Assembly: GCF_002723615.1 (NCBI RefSeq)
Contig: NZ_KZ304974.1
Coordinates: 1 to 39,100, forward strand
Origin: Limimaricola cinnabarinus
GTDB taxonomy: Bacteria > Pseudomonadota > Alphaproteobacteria > Rhodobacterales > Rhodobacteraceae
Length of the DNA: 39,100 bases
Reading direction: 5' to 3'
Shown: one piece after another, positions 28,681 through 37,405 of the stretch
How positions within the stretch are numbered: position 1 is the first letter of the stretch
Layout: each line of letters starts with the position of its first letter
The notes under the pieces: model-generated
The model's input: the letters and a program-made list of their open reading frames with translations, nothing else
Told to the model about the DNA's origin: nothing
Databases searched by the model: none
Position numbers and translations under genes: made by a program

Positions 28681-31023
28681 TCACCCGTCGAACCCCACCC
28701 GCGCGGCACGCAGCCTGAGCGCGTTGCCGATCACCGAGACCGAGGACAGGCTCATCGCGGCGGCCGCGATCACCGGCGACAGCAGCAGCCCGGTGAAGGG
28801 GTAGAGCAGGCCGGCCGCGACGGGCACGCCGAGGCCGTTGTAGAGGAAGGCGAAAGCGAGATTCTGCTTGATGTTGCGCACCGTGGCGCGGCTGAGCCGG
28901 CGCGCGGTGACCAGCGCCGTCAGGTCGCCGCGCACCAGCGTGACGCCGGCGCTCTCCACCGCGACATCAGCGCCGGTGCCCATGGCGATGCCTACATCCG
29001 CGGCGGCGAGCGCGGGCGCGTCGTTCACCCCGTCGCCGGCCATCGCCACGGTGCGGCCCTCCGATTGCAGCCTTCGGATCGCCGCCTGCTTGTCGGCGGG
29101 CAGCACCTCGGCGATCACCTCGTCGATGCCGAGATCCTCGGCCACGGCGCGGGCCGTCACCTCGTTGTCGCCGGTGAGCATGACGATGCGCAGCCCCTCG
29201 TCATGCAGCGCCGCGATGGCCTTGGGCGTCGTCTCCTTGATCCGGTCGGCCACGGCCACCAGCCCTGCGGCGCATCCGTCCACCGCCACGAGGATCGCGG
29301 TCTGCCCCTTGCGCCGCGCGGCATCGGCCCGCTCGGACAGGGCTGCGGTGTCGGCGCCCGCCTCGCGCATCATCGCGACGTTGCCGATGGCGGTGCTGCG
29401 GCCCGCGACCCGGCCCGAGATGCCCTTGCCGGTGATGCTGTCGAAGCTTTCGACCTCGGGCAGGGTGATGCCGCGCGCCGATGCGCCCTCGACGATGGCG
29501 CGCGCCAGCGGATGTTCGGACTGCGCCTCCAGCGCCGCAACGAGGCCCAGAAGCTCGTCCTCGGTCATGCCTTCGGCCAATACCTCGACCAGGGCGGGGC
29601 GTCCCTCGGTCAAGGTGCCGGTCTTGTCCACGACCAGCGTGTCGACGGCGGCGAACCGTTCGAGCGCGGCGGCGTTCTTGATCAGCACGCCGTGCCCCGC
29701 GCCCTTGCCGACGCCCACCATGATCGACATCGGTGTGGCGAGGCCGAGCGCACAAGGACAGGCGATGATCAGCACCGAAACTGCCGAAATGAGGCCGAGG
29801 GCCATCGCCGGGGCTGGACCGAACAAGCTCCAGACCACGAAAGCCAGCAAGGCGATCCCGACGACGAAGGGGACGAAGTAACCCGAGACCTTGTCGGCGA
29901 GCTTCTGGATCGGCGCCTGGCTGCGCTGCGCCTCGGCGACCATGGCGACGATGCGGTTGAGCATGGTGTCGGCGCCGACGCGCTGCGCCCCCATCACGAA
30001 GCTGCCGGTCTGGTTGATCGCGCCGCCGGTGACCGCGTCGCCCTCGGCCTTCTCGACCGGGATCGGCTCGCCGGTGAGCATGCTCTCGTCGATGGTCGAG
30101 CGTCCTTCCAGAACCACGCCGTCGACCGGCACGCTCTCGCCTGGCCGCACGCGCAGCCGGTCGCCCGAGCGGATCATGTCGAGCGGCACGTCGCGCTCGC
30201 CTCGGTCGTCGACAAGGCGCGCGGTCTTGGGCGCGAGATCGAGCAGCGCCCGGATTGCGCCCCCGGTGCGTTCGCGCGCGCGCAGTTCCAGCAGCTGGCC
30301 CAGTAGCACCAGCGTCACGATCACCGCCGCCGCTTCGAAATAGACGCCGACCTCGCCCTCGTGGCCGCGGAACTGCGGCGGAAATATCTGTGGCACGACT
30401 GTGGCCACGACCGAGTAGACATAGGCCACGCCAACGCCGAGCGCGATCAGCGTGAACATGTTGAGGTTGCGGCTGCGGACCGAGGCCCAGCCCCGCTCGA
30501 AAAAGGGCAGGGCACACCACAGCACCACCGGTGTCGCGAGGATCAATTCAATCCAGTCGAGCATCGGCGCGGAGATGATGGCGAAAGCCTGCGGCGCGAA
30601 ATGCCGGCCCATGGCGATAATTGCCAGCGGGATCGTCAAGGCTGAGCTTAGCACGAAGCGGCGGCGGAAGTCGATGTATTCCTCGCTCGGGCCTTCGGTC
30701 ATCGGGATGCCCTTGGGCTCCAGCGCCATGCCGCAAATCGGGCAGGAGCCGGGGCCGACCTGCTCGATCTCCGGGTGCATCGGGCAGGTGTAGATCACGT
30801 CCTCGCGCTCGGGCGGCGCGGCCTTCAGCGCGGGGTCGAGGAAGATCTCGGGCCGGGTGTCGAACTTCTCTCGGCACTTGGCCGAGCAGAAATAGAAGGT
30901 CTCCCCCTCGTGGTCCGAGACATGCTTGGCGGTTTCGACATTGACTGACATGCCGCAGACCGGGTCGATCGCTGTTTGATCGCCGGGCAGATCGTGATGA
31001 TGGGTATGGTGGCTCTGGCCCAT
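28681..31023 (-). CDS. copA: Copper-translocating P1B-type ATPase
   Basis: A 780-residue inner-membrane pump exporting Cu(I) at the cost of ATP. The N-terminus is His-rich (HHTHHH), then a YHS-type domain (DPVCGM about 20-25, C46, C50) and a heavy-metal-binding zinc-ribbon-like unit ([10 protein letters not shown] ... SCPICGM, C80, C94, C97) instead of the usual GMTCxxC HMA domains. The core is canonical: TGEP at about 317-320, the metal-site CPC at 422-424, phosphorylated Asp 466 in DKTGT, and [10 protein letters not shown]. It lies 171 bases downstream of ccdA, at the end of the copper operon; the gap may hold its own promoter. The ATG at 31023 starts the recognisable [10 protein letters not shown] leader. 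Confidence 0.95.
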   Translation of the reverse strand: MGQSHHTHHHDLPGDQTAIDPVCGMSVNVETAKHVSDHEGETFYFCSAKCREKFDTRPEIFLDPALKAAPPEREDVIYTCPMHPEIEQVGPGSCPICGMALEPKGIPMTEGPSEEYIDFRRRFVLSSALTIPLAIIAMGRHFAPQAFAIISAPMLDWIELILATPVVLWCALPFFERGWASVRSRNLNMFTLIALGVGVAYVYSVVATVVPQIFPPQFRGHEGEVGVYFEAAAVIVTLVLLGQLLELRARERTGGAIRALLDLAPKTARLVDDRGERDVPLDMIRSGDRLRVRPGESVPVDGVVLEGRSTIDESMLTGEPIPVEKAEGDAVTGGAINQTGSFVMGAQRVGADTMLNRIVAMVAEAQRSQAPIQKLADKVSGYFVPFVVGIALLAFVVWSLFGPAPAMALGLISAVSVLIIACPCALGLATPMSIMVGVGKGAGHGVLIKNAAALERFAAVDTLVVDKTGTLTEGRPALVEVLAEGMTEDELLGLVAALEAQSEHPLARAIVEGASARGITLPEVESFDSITGKGISGRVAGRSTAIGNVAMMREAGADTAALSERADAARRKGQTAILVAVDGCAAGLVAVADRIKETTPKAIAALHDEGLRIVMLTGDNEVTARAVAEDLGIDEVIAEVLPADKQAAIRRLQSEGRTVAMAGDGVNDAPALAAADVGIAMGTGADVAVESAGVTLVRGDLTALVTARRLSRATVRNIKQNLAFAFLYNGLGVPVAAGLLYPFTGLLLSPVIAAAAMSLSSVSVIGNALRLRAARVGFDG

Positions 31024-31194
31024 GACATGCCTTTCAAATCCGAGAGCGGTGTCGTGTGGCTCCCGCGTTGCAAGAAGCCCTCGTGGGGCAAGATAAATTC
31101 GGCATTGTGCCGGATGCGTCGTCCACTGGACGCTCTGATCTCTCGATCTCGTCTCGGCCTGCGTTCGAAAGACAGACCGATTGCCAGTATGGTT

Positions 31195-31920
31195 CTATCC
31201 AATCCTTCCCAACACAGGCATGGTTTCGAGCAGCCAGTAAGACAGGTCGCTTAGCTGGCCTGTCATCATCGCCAGCCCCATCAACACCATGACACCGCCC
31301 GCGGCGCGGTGCAGAACGCGTCCGAATTTGCGCGCCGAACGCAGACGTCGGCTGGCTTGCTGGATGAACGCCGCCACCATCAGGAAGGGCAGTCCCAGCC
31401 CTGCCGAATAGACCGCGAGAAGCGTCATGCCGTCTCCGATGGTGGCCTGCGCGGCGCTTGCGGTCAGGATCGCGCCAAGGATGGGGCCGATGCAGGGGGT
31501 CCATCCGAAGCCGAAGGCCAGACCGAGGACATAGGAGGCTGTCGGCTGGCCGCCGGGGATGTCGAGGTTCAGCCGGAACTCGCGTTCGAGAGACCGCAGG
31601 CGCGCGGCCCCGAGCATGAAGAGCCCGAAGAGGATCACGACCCCGCCGCCGACCATGTTCAGCTCGTAGCGCCATCGCAACAGCGCCTGTCCGAGCGCCG
31701 TGGCCGAGGCTCCAAGGGCGATGAAGATCGTCGAGAAGCCCAGCACGAAGCAGAGGCTCAGCCCGATCGTCGCGGCGCGGCCCTGCGTGCTGCCCGGCGC
31801 CGTTCGTCCCGCGATGTAGGAGACATAGCCGGGCACCAGCGGCAGGACGCAGGGCGACAGAAAGGAGACGGTGCCGGCCAGCAGCGCGGCGAGAAGGCCG
31901 AGCGACTGGATGTCAGCCAC
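31195..31920 (-). CDS. ccdA: CcdA/DsbD-like thiol-disulfide transmembrane protein
   Basis: A 241-residue protein with six membrane helices and the paired cysteines of CcdA: FLSPCVLPLVPGY (C24) and GFGWTPCIGPILGA (C143). CcdA carries reducing power from cytoplasmic thioredoxin to periplasmic thioredoxin-like proteins. Here the likely clients are the TlpA/CcmG-like and SCO-like proteins of the same operon, whose cysteines must be kept reduced to handle copper or heme. Overlaps the upstream membrane-protein gene by 8 bases. Confidence 0.92.
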   Translation of the reverse strand: MADIQSLGLLAALLAGTVSFLSPCVLPLVPGYVSYIAGRTAPGSTQGRAATIGLSLCFVLGFSTIFIALGASATALGQALLRWRYELNMVGGGVVILFGLFMLGAARLRSLEREFRLNLDIPGGQPTASYVLGLAFGFGWTPCIGPILGAILTASAAQATIGDGMTLLAVYSAGLGLPFLMVAAFIQQASRRLRSARKFGRVLHRAAGGVMVLMGLAMMTGQLSDLSYWLLETMPVLGRIG

Positions 31921-32407
31921 GGGTGATTCCCCGCCAGGACAGCCGGGATGTGGCGCCGAGATAGGCGGCCACGGGCACGACGAGCCATTGCAGGAACGGG
32001 GTCAGGCCCGCATCGATGACCGGGATCACCGGCATGATGTCACGGTAAGCCCAGGCCTCGCGCACGGTGATGTTCAGCCATTCGCTGAAGATGGTGTAGC
32101 CGACGCCCATCACCACCGCGGCGAGCAGCACCGGAGCCCAGCTCTGACGGGGCCAATCCCCCGATCCCAGGGCGAAGAGCGCCAGGAGCAGCGTGCTGAA
32201 GGCGATGAAGAGATCGCCACCCGTGCAATGCAGGATCGCGAAGGCGATCTCGCCTACCGTGCCTTCGATCCAGATCGTGTAGAGCGGGATATGGGCGATC
32301 TCCCACAGCAGGTGACCAATGAGGGAGAACAGGAAGTAGCGCCGCAGGACCGTCAGCCAGTCCGGACGGGTGGCGGTGCGCGAAGGCGCAGGCGCGGCCG
32401 CGGTCAT
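31913..32407 (-). CDS. Multi-pass membrane protein of the copper operon
   Basis: About 164 residues with four hydrophobic helices (FLFSLIGHLLWEIAHIPLYT, LFIAFSTLLLALFALG, VLLAAVVMGVGYTIFSEWL, LTPFLQWLVVPVAAYLG). Histidines and a cysteine near the first helix (HLLWEIAHIP, AILHCTGGDL) could bind metal. No family name recalled with certainty. The start at 32407 is chosen because its ATG overlaps the stop of the SCO-like gene (ATGA); a start at 32416 is possible. Confidence 0.75.
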   Translation of the reverse strand: MTAAAPAPSRTATRPDWLTVLRRYFLFSLIGHLLWEIAHIPLYTIWIEGTVGEIAFAILHCTGGDLFIAFSTLLLALFALGSGDWPRQSWAPVLLAAVVMGVGYTIFSEWLNITVREAWAYRDIMPVIPVIDAGLTPFLQWLVVPVAAYLGATSRLSWRGITRG

Positions 32408-33018
32408 CGGAACCACCCTCTTGCCCGGTCGAGCAGGCCCTCGGGCTCGGGATGCGGATGCGCGTTGGTAAGGCCATTGATATGCATGAGAAGGTTGAGC
32501 GGCGCGAAGCTGGCGCCATGGAAGATGGCGACATGCCGCCCCTCCCGGTCGAAGAGGTGAATCATTGGGTTGTCTCCATTTCGTGCGGATCGGGAGGCGA
32601 GTTCTACCTCGAGGTCTTCGAGCGCACCATTTGGCACCGCGACCGACCAGTTCCCGGCGTCGACGGTGTCGATACCGTCCGGTTCCTCGGCGATCGTGAT
32701 GAAGCGGACCATCTCGCGCATCGGGCTCGCATTGAGCGACGCCACCGTCTGCGCAAGCCGATCATGCTGCGCCCGGCAGGGCTCGAGGCAAGGGCTCGAG
32801 CGAACGTGCACGGCCACGACCTGTCCCACGAGGTCCGCGAGATCGAGCGGCTGACCATCCGCGCCGATGAGGTCCAGATCAGGCGCGGGGCCGGAGATCG
32901 CCTCGAATGCGGGCTCTTTCTGGGCGGTGACCTCGTCGAGCCGTTCGCCCGGGTGATCGGCCAGCGCCGGGATGCCGAGCAGGGCCATGGTCATGGCAAT
33001 GGGAACGAGGCGCCGCAT
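32404..33018 (-). CDS. SCO-like thioredoxin-fold exported protein with altered Cys motif
   Basis: A 204-residue protein with a signal peptide (MRRLVPIAMTMALLGIPALA) and an SCO/thioredoxin-like fold: DLIGADGQPLDLADLVGQVV, then SSPCLEPCRAQH with C77 and C81 (C-x3-C as in SCO proteins, but without the usual C-P-D-V-C-P), and a distal DREGRHVAIFHG with His residues. It starts one base inside the stop of the canonical SCO gene, so the two SCO-type proteins are made together. Probably a copper chaperone or its reductase. Confidence 0.8.
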   Translation of the reverse strand: MRRLVPIAMTMALLGIPALADHPGERLDEVTAQKEPAFEAISGPAPDLDLIGADGQPLDLADLVGQVVAVHVRSSPCLEPCRAQHDRLAQTVASLNASPMREMVRFITIAEEPDGIDTVDAGNWSVAVPNGALEDLEVELASRSARNGDNPMIHLFDREGRHVAIFHGASFAPLNLLMHINGLTNAHPHPEPEGLLDRARGWFR

Positions 33019-33659
33019 CAGCTTCGCTCCTCCGCCTCAAGACGCATCTCGATCTCCCGGGCCAGGTCCTCGGGGGGCTGGTCGCCTTCCAGGAAGACGG
33101 CCTCGAAGCGGCCGTCGGGCCGCATCAGGTAGATGTGGCCGGCATGCGCCATGCGGTATCCGTCGGCGGCCTCCGCATCCGGCAGCTGCTCGTGATAAAC
33201 CTTGAAGGCATGCGCGGCGGCCGTGACCTGATCGTTGCTGCCGGTCAGCCCGACGAGGTCGGGGTGAAAGTTCGCGACGTAGTCGGCCATGACCTCGGGC
33301 GTGTCCCGCTCGGGGTCCACCGTGATGAAAAGGGGCGCGATCCGGTCTGCATCCTCGTTCAGAAGATCAAGCGCGGTGGCCATGTAGGCCAGCGTGGTCG
33401 GGCAGACATCGGGGCAGTTGGTGAAGCCGAAGAACACGAGCTGCCAGCGGCCGGCGTAATCGGCCTGTGTCACCGCACGCCCGGTGTGGTCGATCAGCTC
33501 GAAGTCGGAGCGGATGTCGGCCTCGCCGCTGTAGGCAACCTCAATGGGCGCGGAGGGATCGCGCAGGACGACAAGTCCCGCGATGGCCAGGGCGAAAACG
33601 GCGGCCCCGCTCCAGAGGAGGAAGCGCAACCGTCGGTAAAAGCTGTGGGAATTGGGCAT
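33018..33659 (-). CDS. SCO1/SenC family copper chaperone
   Basis: A 213-residue protein anchored by one N-terminal helix (LLWSGAAVFALAIAGLVVL), with the periplasmic SCO domain: GFTNCPDVCPTTLAYM (C82, C86), FITVDPERDTPEVM and the metal His in MAHAGHIYLM (H175). SCO proteins bind Cu and reduce or load the CuA site of cytochrome oxidase and take part in copper stress. The start at 33659 gives the natural N-terminus; the frame is open upstream without coding character. A 13-bp hairpin separates it from the Met-rich gene upstream. Confidence 0.92.
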   Translation of the reverse strand: MPNSHSFYRRLRFLLWSGAAVFALAIAGLVVLRDPSAPIEVAYSGEADIRSDFELIDHTGRAVTQADYAGRWQLVFFGFTNCPDVCPTTLAYMATALDLLNEDADRIAPLFITVDPERDTPEVMADYVANFHPDLVGLTGSNDQVTAAAHAFKVYHEQLPDAEAADGYRMAHAGHIYLMRPDGRFEAVFLEGDQPPEDLAREIEMRLEAEERS

Positions 33660-33677
33660 CTGTCTGTCTTTCTGGTT

Positions 33678-33707
33678 GGCCCGCCCGGGCGAGGGCCCGG
33701 GCGGGCC
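33678..33707 (-). promoter_or_regulatory. 13-bp perfect GC hairpin between the Met-rich and SCO genes
   Basis: GGCCCGCCCGGGC-gagg-GCCCGGGCGGGCC, 5 bases after the stop of the Met-rich gene. Extremely stable and without a T-run, so it is likely to attenuate downstream transcription or protect upstream mRNA, raising the amount of the Met-rich protein. Confidence 0.7.
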
Positions 33708-33712
33708 TTCGT

Positions 33713-34006
33713 TCAGCCCTGATCGGCCTCGTCGTGATGTTCCTGCATGTGGGTGTTCATCGTTTCCATCATCTCCATGCAGGCCTGCATGTGCTTCATC
33801 ATCATGGGCATCATGTTTTCCATGCCTTCCATGCCTTCCATGCCTTCCATGCCCTGCATCCCGGCCATGTCGCCGCCCATCATGTGGCCGCCTTCCTTCG
33901 TCGTCTCCTGGGTTTCCGCCGGGGCGGTCTCCTGGGCGTGGGCCAGGGGGGCGAGCGCGAGCAGGGAGAGGGCGACGGCGCCGCCGAGCTTGGTGGTGGT
34001 TTTCAT
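33713..34006 (-). CDS. Met/His-rich exported protein (putative copper-binding)
   Basis: A 97-residue protein with a signal peptide (MKTTTKLGGAVALSLLALAP, cleaved after AHA) and a mature part very rich in Met, Glu and His: GGHMMGGDMAGMQGMEGMEG, ENMMPMMMKHMQACMEMMET, HMQEHHDEA. Met and His clusters bind Cu(I)/Ag(I) in proteins such as CopC, CusF and PcoE. The 9-base DNA unit behind MEG repeats three times exactly (33822-33848), so the number of Met units could change in frame. An AAAGGA ribosome site precedes the ATG. Function as periplasmic copper sponge is inferred. Confidence 0.8.
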   Translation of the reverse strand: MKTTTKLGGAVALSLLALAPLAHAQETAPAETQETTKEGGHMMGGDMAGMQGMEGMEGMEGMENMMPMMMKHMQACMEMMETMNTHMQEHHDEADQG

Positions 34007-34029
34007 GTTGTGTCCTTTCGGAATGGGTT

Positions 34030-34305
34030 TCAGTCGGTCGAAACGTCCGGCTTGATTGCTGGATCGCTTTTGTTGGCGCAGGCGGACGAGCCCCCACGCA
34101 TGCAGAGGCCCAACGCGCACATGACGGCGCAGGGGGCCAAACTCAGGATCAGGGGCGCGGCGCCGATGGCGGTGAGCCAGCCCCAGTTCAGGATCATGCC
34201 GGTGCCGATGACGGCGAAGGCCAGCACCATCCAGCCACGCCGTCCGAATGCCGGGAAACGGCGGGCAGGGGCGGTCACGGTGGCGGATTTTGACAGCTCG
34301 CTCAT
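34030..34305 (-). CDS. Small membrane protein of the copper operon (91 aa)
   Basis: Two hydrophobic segments (WMVLAFAVIGTGMILNWGWL and IGAAPLILSLAPCAVMCALG) with cysteines in APCAVMCALGLCMRGGSSAC. The C-x4-C-x4-C pattern at the end of the second helix could bind metal. It resembles short DUF2933-like proteins common in copper islands, but I am not certain of the family. Its start overlaps the stop of the TlpA-like gene by 4 bases. Confidence 0.75.
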   Translation of the reverse strand: MSELSKSATVTAPARRFPAFGRRGWMVLAFAVIGTGMILNWGWLTAIGAAPLILSLAPCAVMCALGLCMRGGSSACANKSDPAIKPDVSTD

Positions 34306-34880
34306 GCCTCGCCCTCCGACTGGAGCCGTCGCACGACCGGCAGGATGTCCTGCTCGAGCGAGCGGCGGTCAAAGGGGCCGACATGCTTGTAGGCAATGCG
34401 GCCCTGTGCATCGATGACGAAGGTTTCCGGCAGACCGTAGACACCCCAGTCGATCGAGGCGCGTCCCGAGCGGTCGGCGCCGATGCGGGTATAGGGGTCG
34501 CCCGTCTCGTCGAGGAAGGCGAGCGCCGCGTCCGGCGCATCCTTGTAGTTGATGCCGTGGATCGGAACCGTGCCCTGGGCGGCCAGCTCGACCAGCAGCG
34601 GCATCTCGACCCGGCAGGGCACGCACCACGAGGCCCAGACGTTGACGATCGACACCTCGCCCTGCAAATCGGCGGAGGACAGGCCGTCATCGCGGCCCTC
34701 GATCGGCGGCAGGTCGAATTCGGGCACCGCGCGACCGATCAGGGCCGAGGGCAGCCGGTCGTCGGAGTTCATCAGGCCCCAGTAGAAAGCCGCCGCGAGC
34801 GCTGCGAACAGCGCCGCTGGGAGCAGCACCAAGGCCCGGCCTCGGGATTGCCTGCGCGGGGCTTGTTCCGCCGAGCTCAT
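34302..34880 (-). CDS. TlpA/CcmG-like periplasmic thioredoxin
   Basis: A 192-residue membrane-anchored thioredoxin: one N-terminal helix (ALVLLPAALFAALAAAFYWG), then VSIVNVWASWCVPCRVEMPL with the redox pair C86/C89, GINYKD and the cis-Pro loop GVYGLPETFVID. This is the CcmG/DsbE/TlpA pattern: it reduces apocytochrome c or copper-protein thiols using electrons from CcdA, which the same operon encodes. Next to it lies a cytochrome c gene, overlapping by 4 bases, which is a likely client. Confidence 0.9.
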   Translation of the reverse strand: MSSAEQAPRRQSRGRALVLLPAALFAALAAAFYWGLMNSDDRLPSALIGRAVPEFDLPPIEGRDDGLSSADLQGEVSIVNVWASWCVPCRVEMPLLVELAAQGTVPIHGINYKDAPDAALAFLDETGDPYTRIGADRSGRASIDWGVYGLPETFVIDAQGRIAYKHVGPFDRRSLEQDILPVVRRLQSEGEA

Positions 34881-35383
34881 GGCTTGCCCTCGGCCCCGGC
34901 CGAGACCTCTGCCTGGAAGCCGCGCTCGCGCTCGGACCAGCTGGTCTTGATGTAGGCCAGCACCGCCTTGATCTCGTCATCGCTCAGCAGGCCCTCGAAG
35001 GCCGGCATGTCGCTCTCGTAGCCGGGCACCACCGCACCTACACCATGCTTGGTAATGGTGAAGAGATCGCGGTCGGCGTGGTGCCAGGTATGGCCGCTGT
35101 CGTCATGCGGCGGGGCGGGCATGCGCCCGTCCTCGGTCCGGCGGCGCCAGTCGGGCTGGCCCTCGAGCTGCGCGCCATGGCAGGCGGCGCAGCTCTCGGC
35201 ATAGATCGCGCCGCCCTGTTCGACCATGTCCCGCGTGACAGGCTCTCCGAGGATGGCGAGCCCCGCGATCTCCGCCGGTGCCGCTCCCTGCGAGTCCCCC
35301 TCCATCAAGCCTTGGGCCACCGCCGCGATCGCGGCGGCGCCAATCAGGCCCGAGGCGAGGCCGATGGCCAGCCCGCGTCTCAT
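34877..35383 (-). CDS. Exported cytochrome c
   Basis: A 168-residue single-heme cytochrome c with an N-terminal signal or anchor (LAIGLASGLIGAAAIAAVAQ), heme-binding CAACH (C65, C68, H69) and the distal Met in YESDMPAFEGLLSDDEIKAV (M126). A His-rich insert (PPHDDSGHTWHHADRD) lies between. It may take electrons from oxidised copper or support copper-responsive respiration. It overlaps the small gene at 35380 and the TlpA-like gene, 4 bases each. Confidence 0.9.
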   Translation of the reverse strand: MRRGLAIGLASGLIGAAAIAAVAQGLMEGDSQGAAPAEIAGLAILGEPVTRDMVEQGGAIYAESCAACHGAQLEGQPDWRRRTEDGRMPAPPHDDSGHTWHHADRDLFTITKHGVGAVVPGYESDMPAFEGLLSDDEIKAVLAYIKTSWSERERGFQAEVSAGAEGKP

Positions 35384-35532
35384 CGCGCGCTCCTGAGGAA
35401 CTTAACCAGCGCCAACAGGCTCAGAACGAGCAGCGTCAGCACCAGCAGCATGACGAGCCCGCCCCCGGCCATCATGGCGCCCATCATCGGTCCGTTCATC
35501 ATCGACATCATGGCCTCCATGCACTCATTCAT
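35380..35532 (-). CDS. 50-residue Met-rich single-pass membrane peptide
   Basis: MNECMEAMMSMMNGPMMGAM is followed by a hydrophobic helix (LVMLLVLTLLVLSLLALV) and a basic end KFLRSAR. Start and stop overlap the neighbours (8 bases with DUF411, 3 bases with cytochrome c), so it is a true cistron of the operon. It is clearly related to the 39-residue peptide at 38141-38260. Met clusters outside the membrane suggest Cu(I) binding; the helix suggests it docks to a membrane partner such as CopA. Inferred. Confidence 0.75.
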   Translation of the reverse strand: MNECMEAMMSMMNGPMMGAMMAGGGLVMLLVLTLLVLSLLALVKFLRSAR

Positions 35533-36016
35533 CGGAGAACACCGTCACTTCGTCGCCGGCGAAGGCGTAGGTCTTGAGCGTGCCACTCTTGCCGCCCATG
35601 CCAGGGGCGTTCATCGGCATGCCGGGCAGGGTGATGCCGGTGATCTCGGGGCGCTCGGTGGTCAGCCGCGCCACGATTTCGGCCGGGACCAACCCGCTGA
35701 CATAGTAGCCATCGACCTGCGCGAGATGGCAGCCAAGACCCTGCTCGGGCACCCCGGCCTCGATCGAGCGCTTGTCGAAGTCGCGGTCGTCGATCCGCGT
35801 CACATGGTAGCCGTTCTCCTCCATGTAGTCCGCATAGGCGTCGCAGCAGCCGCAATTCGGATCGCGCCAGATCGTCATCTGCCGATCGGCGGGAACGGTG
35901 GTCTCGGCGAGCGTGACAGCCGCGCTGTCGGTTTCGGCGGTGGTGAAGGTCGCGATGCCGATGGCGGAGACGGCGGCCAGCGCGAGGGCGGTGCCGGTGA
36001 GAAGCTTGCGGTTCAT
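35525..36016 (-). CDS. DUF411 family metal-binding protein
   Basis: A 163-residue exported protein: signal peptide (LLTGTALALAAVSAIGIATF), then the DUF411 signature MTIWRDPNCGCCDAYADYME (C55, C57, C58), IDDRDF, a GLGCHLAQVDGYYVSGLVPA block (C96, H97) and LPGMPMNAPGM. DUF411 proteins occur in copper and silver resistance loci and are thought to bind metal by the C-G-C-C site. Start at 36016, one base after the stop of the upstream gene; the longer frame is rejected. Confidence 0.9.
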   Translation of the reverse strand: MNRKLLTGTALALAAVSAIGIATFTTAETDSAAVTLAETTVPADRQMTIWRDPNCGCCDAYADYMEENGYHVTRIDDRDFDKRSIEAGVPEQGLGCHLAQVDGYYVSGLVPAEIVARLTTERPEITGITLPGMPMNAPGMGGKSGTLKTYAFAGDEVTVFSDE

Positions 36017-36017
36017 G

Positions 36018-36965
36018 TCAGCTATCCTTGGACAGATCGAAAGGGGACCAGTTGGTGCCGCCGTCGCGCGAGACGCGCAGACCGGCGGCATCGGCGGAGA
36101 TCACGTGGAGCGGATCGGCGGGGTCGACGGCGAGGGCGCTGATGGGGTCGGAGGCGCTCTGCTCCCAGTTCACCCCCGCATCCATCGACAGCCACAGCCC
36201 GGAGGGCAGCGCCGCGAGAAGGCGCTGGGGTGCGTCGGGGGCAAGGGCGAGGATCTCGATTGGCTCGCCTTCGGGTAGCGCGGCCACCGCCGCGGGGGCG
36301 TCTCCCGCCACGAGCGCGTCCAGCGCGTCGCCTGCGACCACGTCCTGCCAGCGGCAGAAGCAGTCGGGCACCCGCGTCAGCCCGGTCCGCGTGCCGGCAT
36401 AGAGCCAGATGCCACCCATGCCGGTTTCGTGCGCCACGGAGACGAGGCTGAGCACGTCATGCTCTTCGCCGCCGAGATAGGGGCGGTCCATCACGAAGGC
36501 CCACGTCTCGCCACCATCCTCGCTGCGCCAGAGCCCGTCGCCTTCGAGAGCGGCATAGATGGTGTCGGGCGCCTGCGCGGCCACAGCGATCGAAAGGATC
36601 GCCGCGCCGGGCAGCCCGGCATCGGCGGGGACCCAGCTTTGGCCGCCGTCATGGCTGCGGCGCAGGGCGCCGTCGCGCCATCCGGCGAGGATCGTGCCCG
36701 GGCGGTCGGGATGCGTGGCGAGGGCGGAGGGTCCCGCCGGAGCGTCGAGCCGGGTCCACGCATCGCCCTCGTGGCGCAGCAGGCCATCCGGCGTGGCGGC
36801 AAGGAGGGCAGTGCCGTCGAAGGCCAAGGTAGTGACGGCGTCCGAAGGGGCACTCCGGGGGGCCGAGCGGGCGAGGCCCGGGGCGAGCATCGTCATGCCC
36901 ATCGCGGCAAGGCCGGAGGACAGGACGCGACGGCGCGACAGCGCACGTGCGAAATGAGTGGTCAT
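36018..36965 (-). CDS. Exported BNR-repeat beta-propeller protein (sialidase-like)
   Basis: A 315-residue protein with a twin-arginine signal (SRRRVLSSGLAAMGMTMLAP) and repeated Asp-box motifs S-x-D-x-G-x-x-W: SHDGGQSW, SEDGGETW, SMDAGVNW, SRDGGTNW. These build a beta-propeller related to sialidases and photosystem assembly factors. In copper islands such proteins commonly precede DUF411 genes; no catalytic residues were identified and a scaffold or metal-protein assembly role is inferred. Confidence 0.85.
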   Translation of the reverse strand: MTTHFARALSRRRVLSSGLAAMGMTMLAPGLARSAPRSAPSDAVTTLAFDGTALLAATPDGLLRHEGDAWTRLDAPAGPSALATHPDRPGTILAGWRDGALRRSHDGGQSWVPADAGLPGAAILSIAVAAQAPDTIYAALEGDGLWRSEDGGETWAFVMDRPYLGGEEHDVLSLVSVAHETGMGGIWLYAGTRTGLTRVPDCFCRWQDVVAGDALDALVAGDAPAAVAALPEGEPIEILALAPDAPQRLLAALPSGLWLSMDAGVNWEQSASDPISALAVDPADPLHVISADAAGLRVSRDGGTNWSPFDLSKDS

Positions 36966-37063
36966 GGAGGATATCCCGAGAAGGAGAAGGTCGGTTCAGC
37001 GTCCGCCTGCCGAAATCGGGCGGGCATGACGAAACCGGGCCGTCACCTGCGCGGTGCGGCCGG

Positions 37064-37405
37064 TCAGCTCAGGATGGTGGCTCGTGGGGGTGCGGGGTCG
37101 AAGCCCGGCTGGCGTGTTCGCACCGCCGCGTCCGCGGGCCAACCGAGAGCGGTCGCGGCGACAGCCTGCGGCAGCGCTGCCATAAACGTCTCCGTGGACA
37201 GCAGCGGCGCAGTGCAGTCGAGGTCACAGACCACCTGTTCGCTCGCATCCTGCGCACAGGCCGAGCAGAGATCGTCCTGCTGTTCCACGGTGCTGGACGC
37301 CGCCATGTCGATCGACATCCGGGCGCCGGCAACGTCATGCACCAGCACGCCGACCAGAAGGGTCAGCGACAGGCAGAACGTGGCAAGGCGAACCCAGAGG
37401 CGCAT
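37064..37405 (-). CDS. Exported Cys-containing small protein, first gene of the copper operon
   Basis: A 113-residue protein with a signal-like start (MRLWVRLATFCLSLTLLVGV) and a C-x2-C ... C-x3-C pattern in LCSACAQDASEQVVCDLDC. It resembles short DUF2946-type proteins of metal loci but I cannot assign it firmly. It lies 98 bases upstream of the propeller gene and diverges from the CBS gene, so its upstream region probably holds the operon promoter. Confidence 0.7.
   Translation of the reverse strand: MRLWVRLATFCLSLTLLVGVLVHDVAGARMSIDMAASSTVEQQDDLCSACAQDASEQVVCDLDCTAPLLSTETFMAALPQAVAATALGWPADAAVRTRQPGFDPAPPRATILS

Noticed and set aside
28612-30306. 564-codon plus-strand frame opposite copA
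   Set aside because: Antisense shadow produced by third-position GC in copA; composition dominated by Arg, Gly, His and Asp.
31024-31194. Search for a CueR-type copper operator upstream of copA
   Set aside because: Only a weak GCCC-CACGA-GGGC dyad is seen; spacing and sequence do not match a MerR-family promoter well enough to report.
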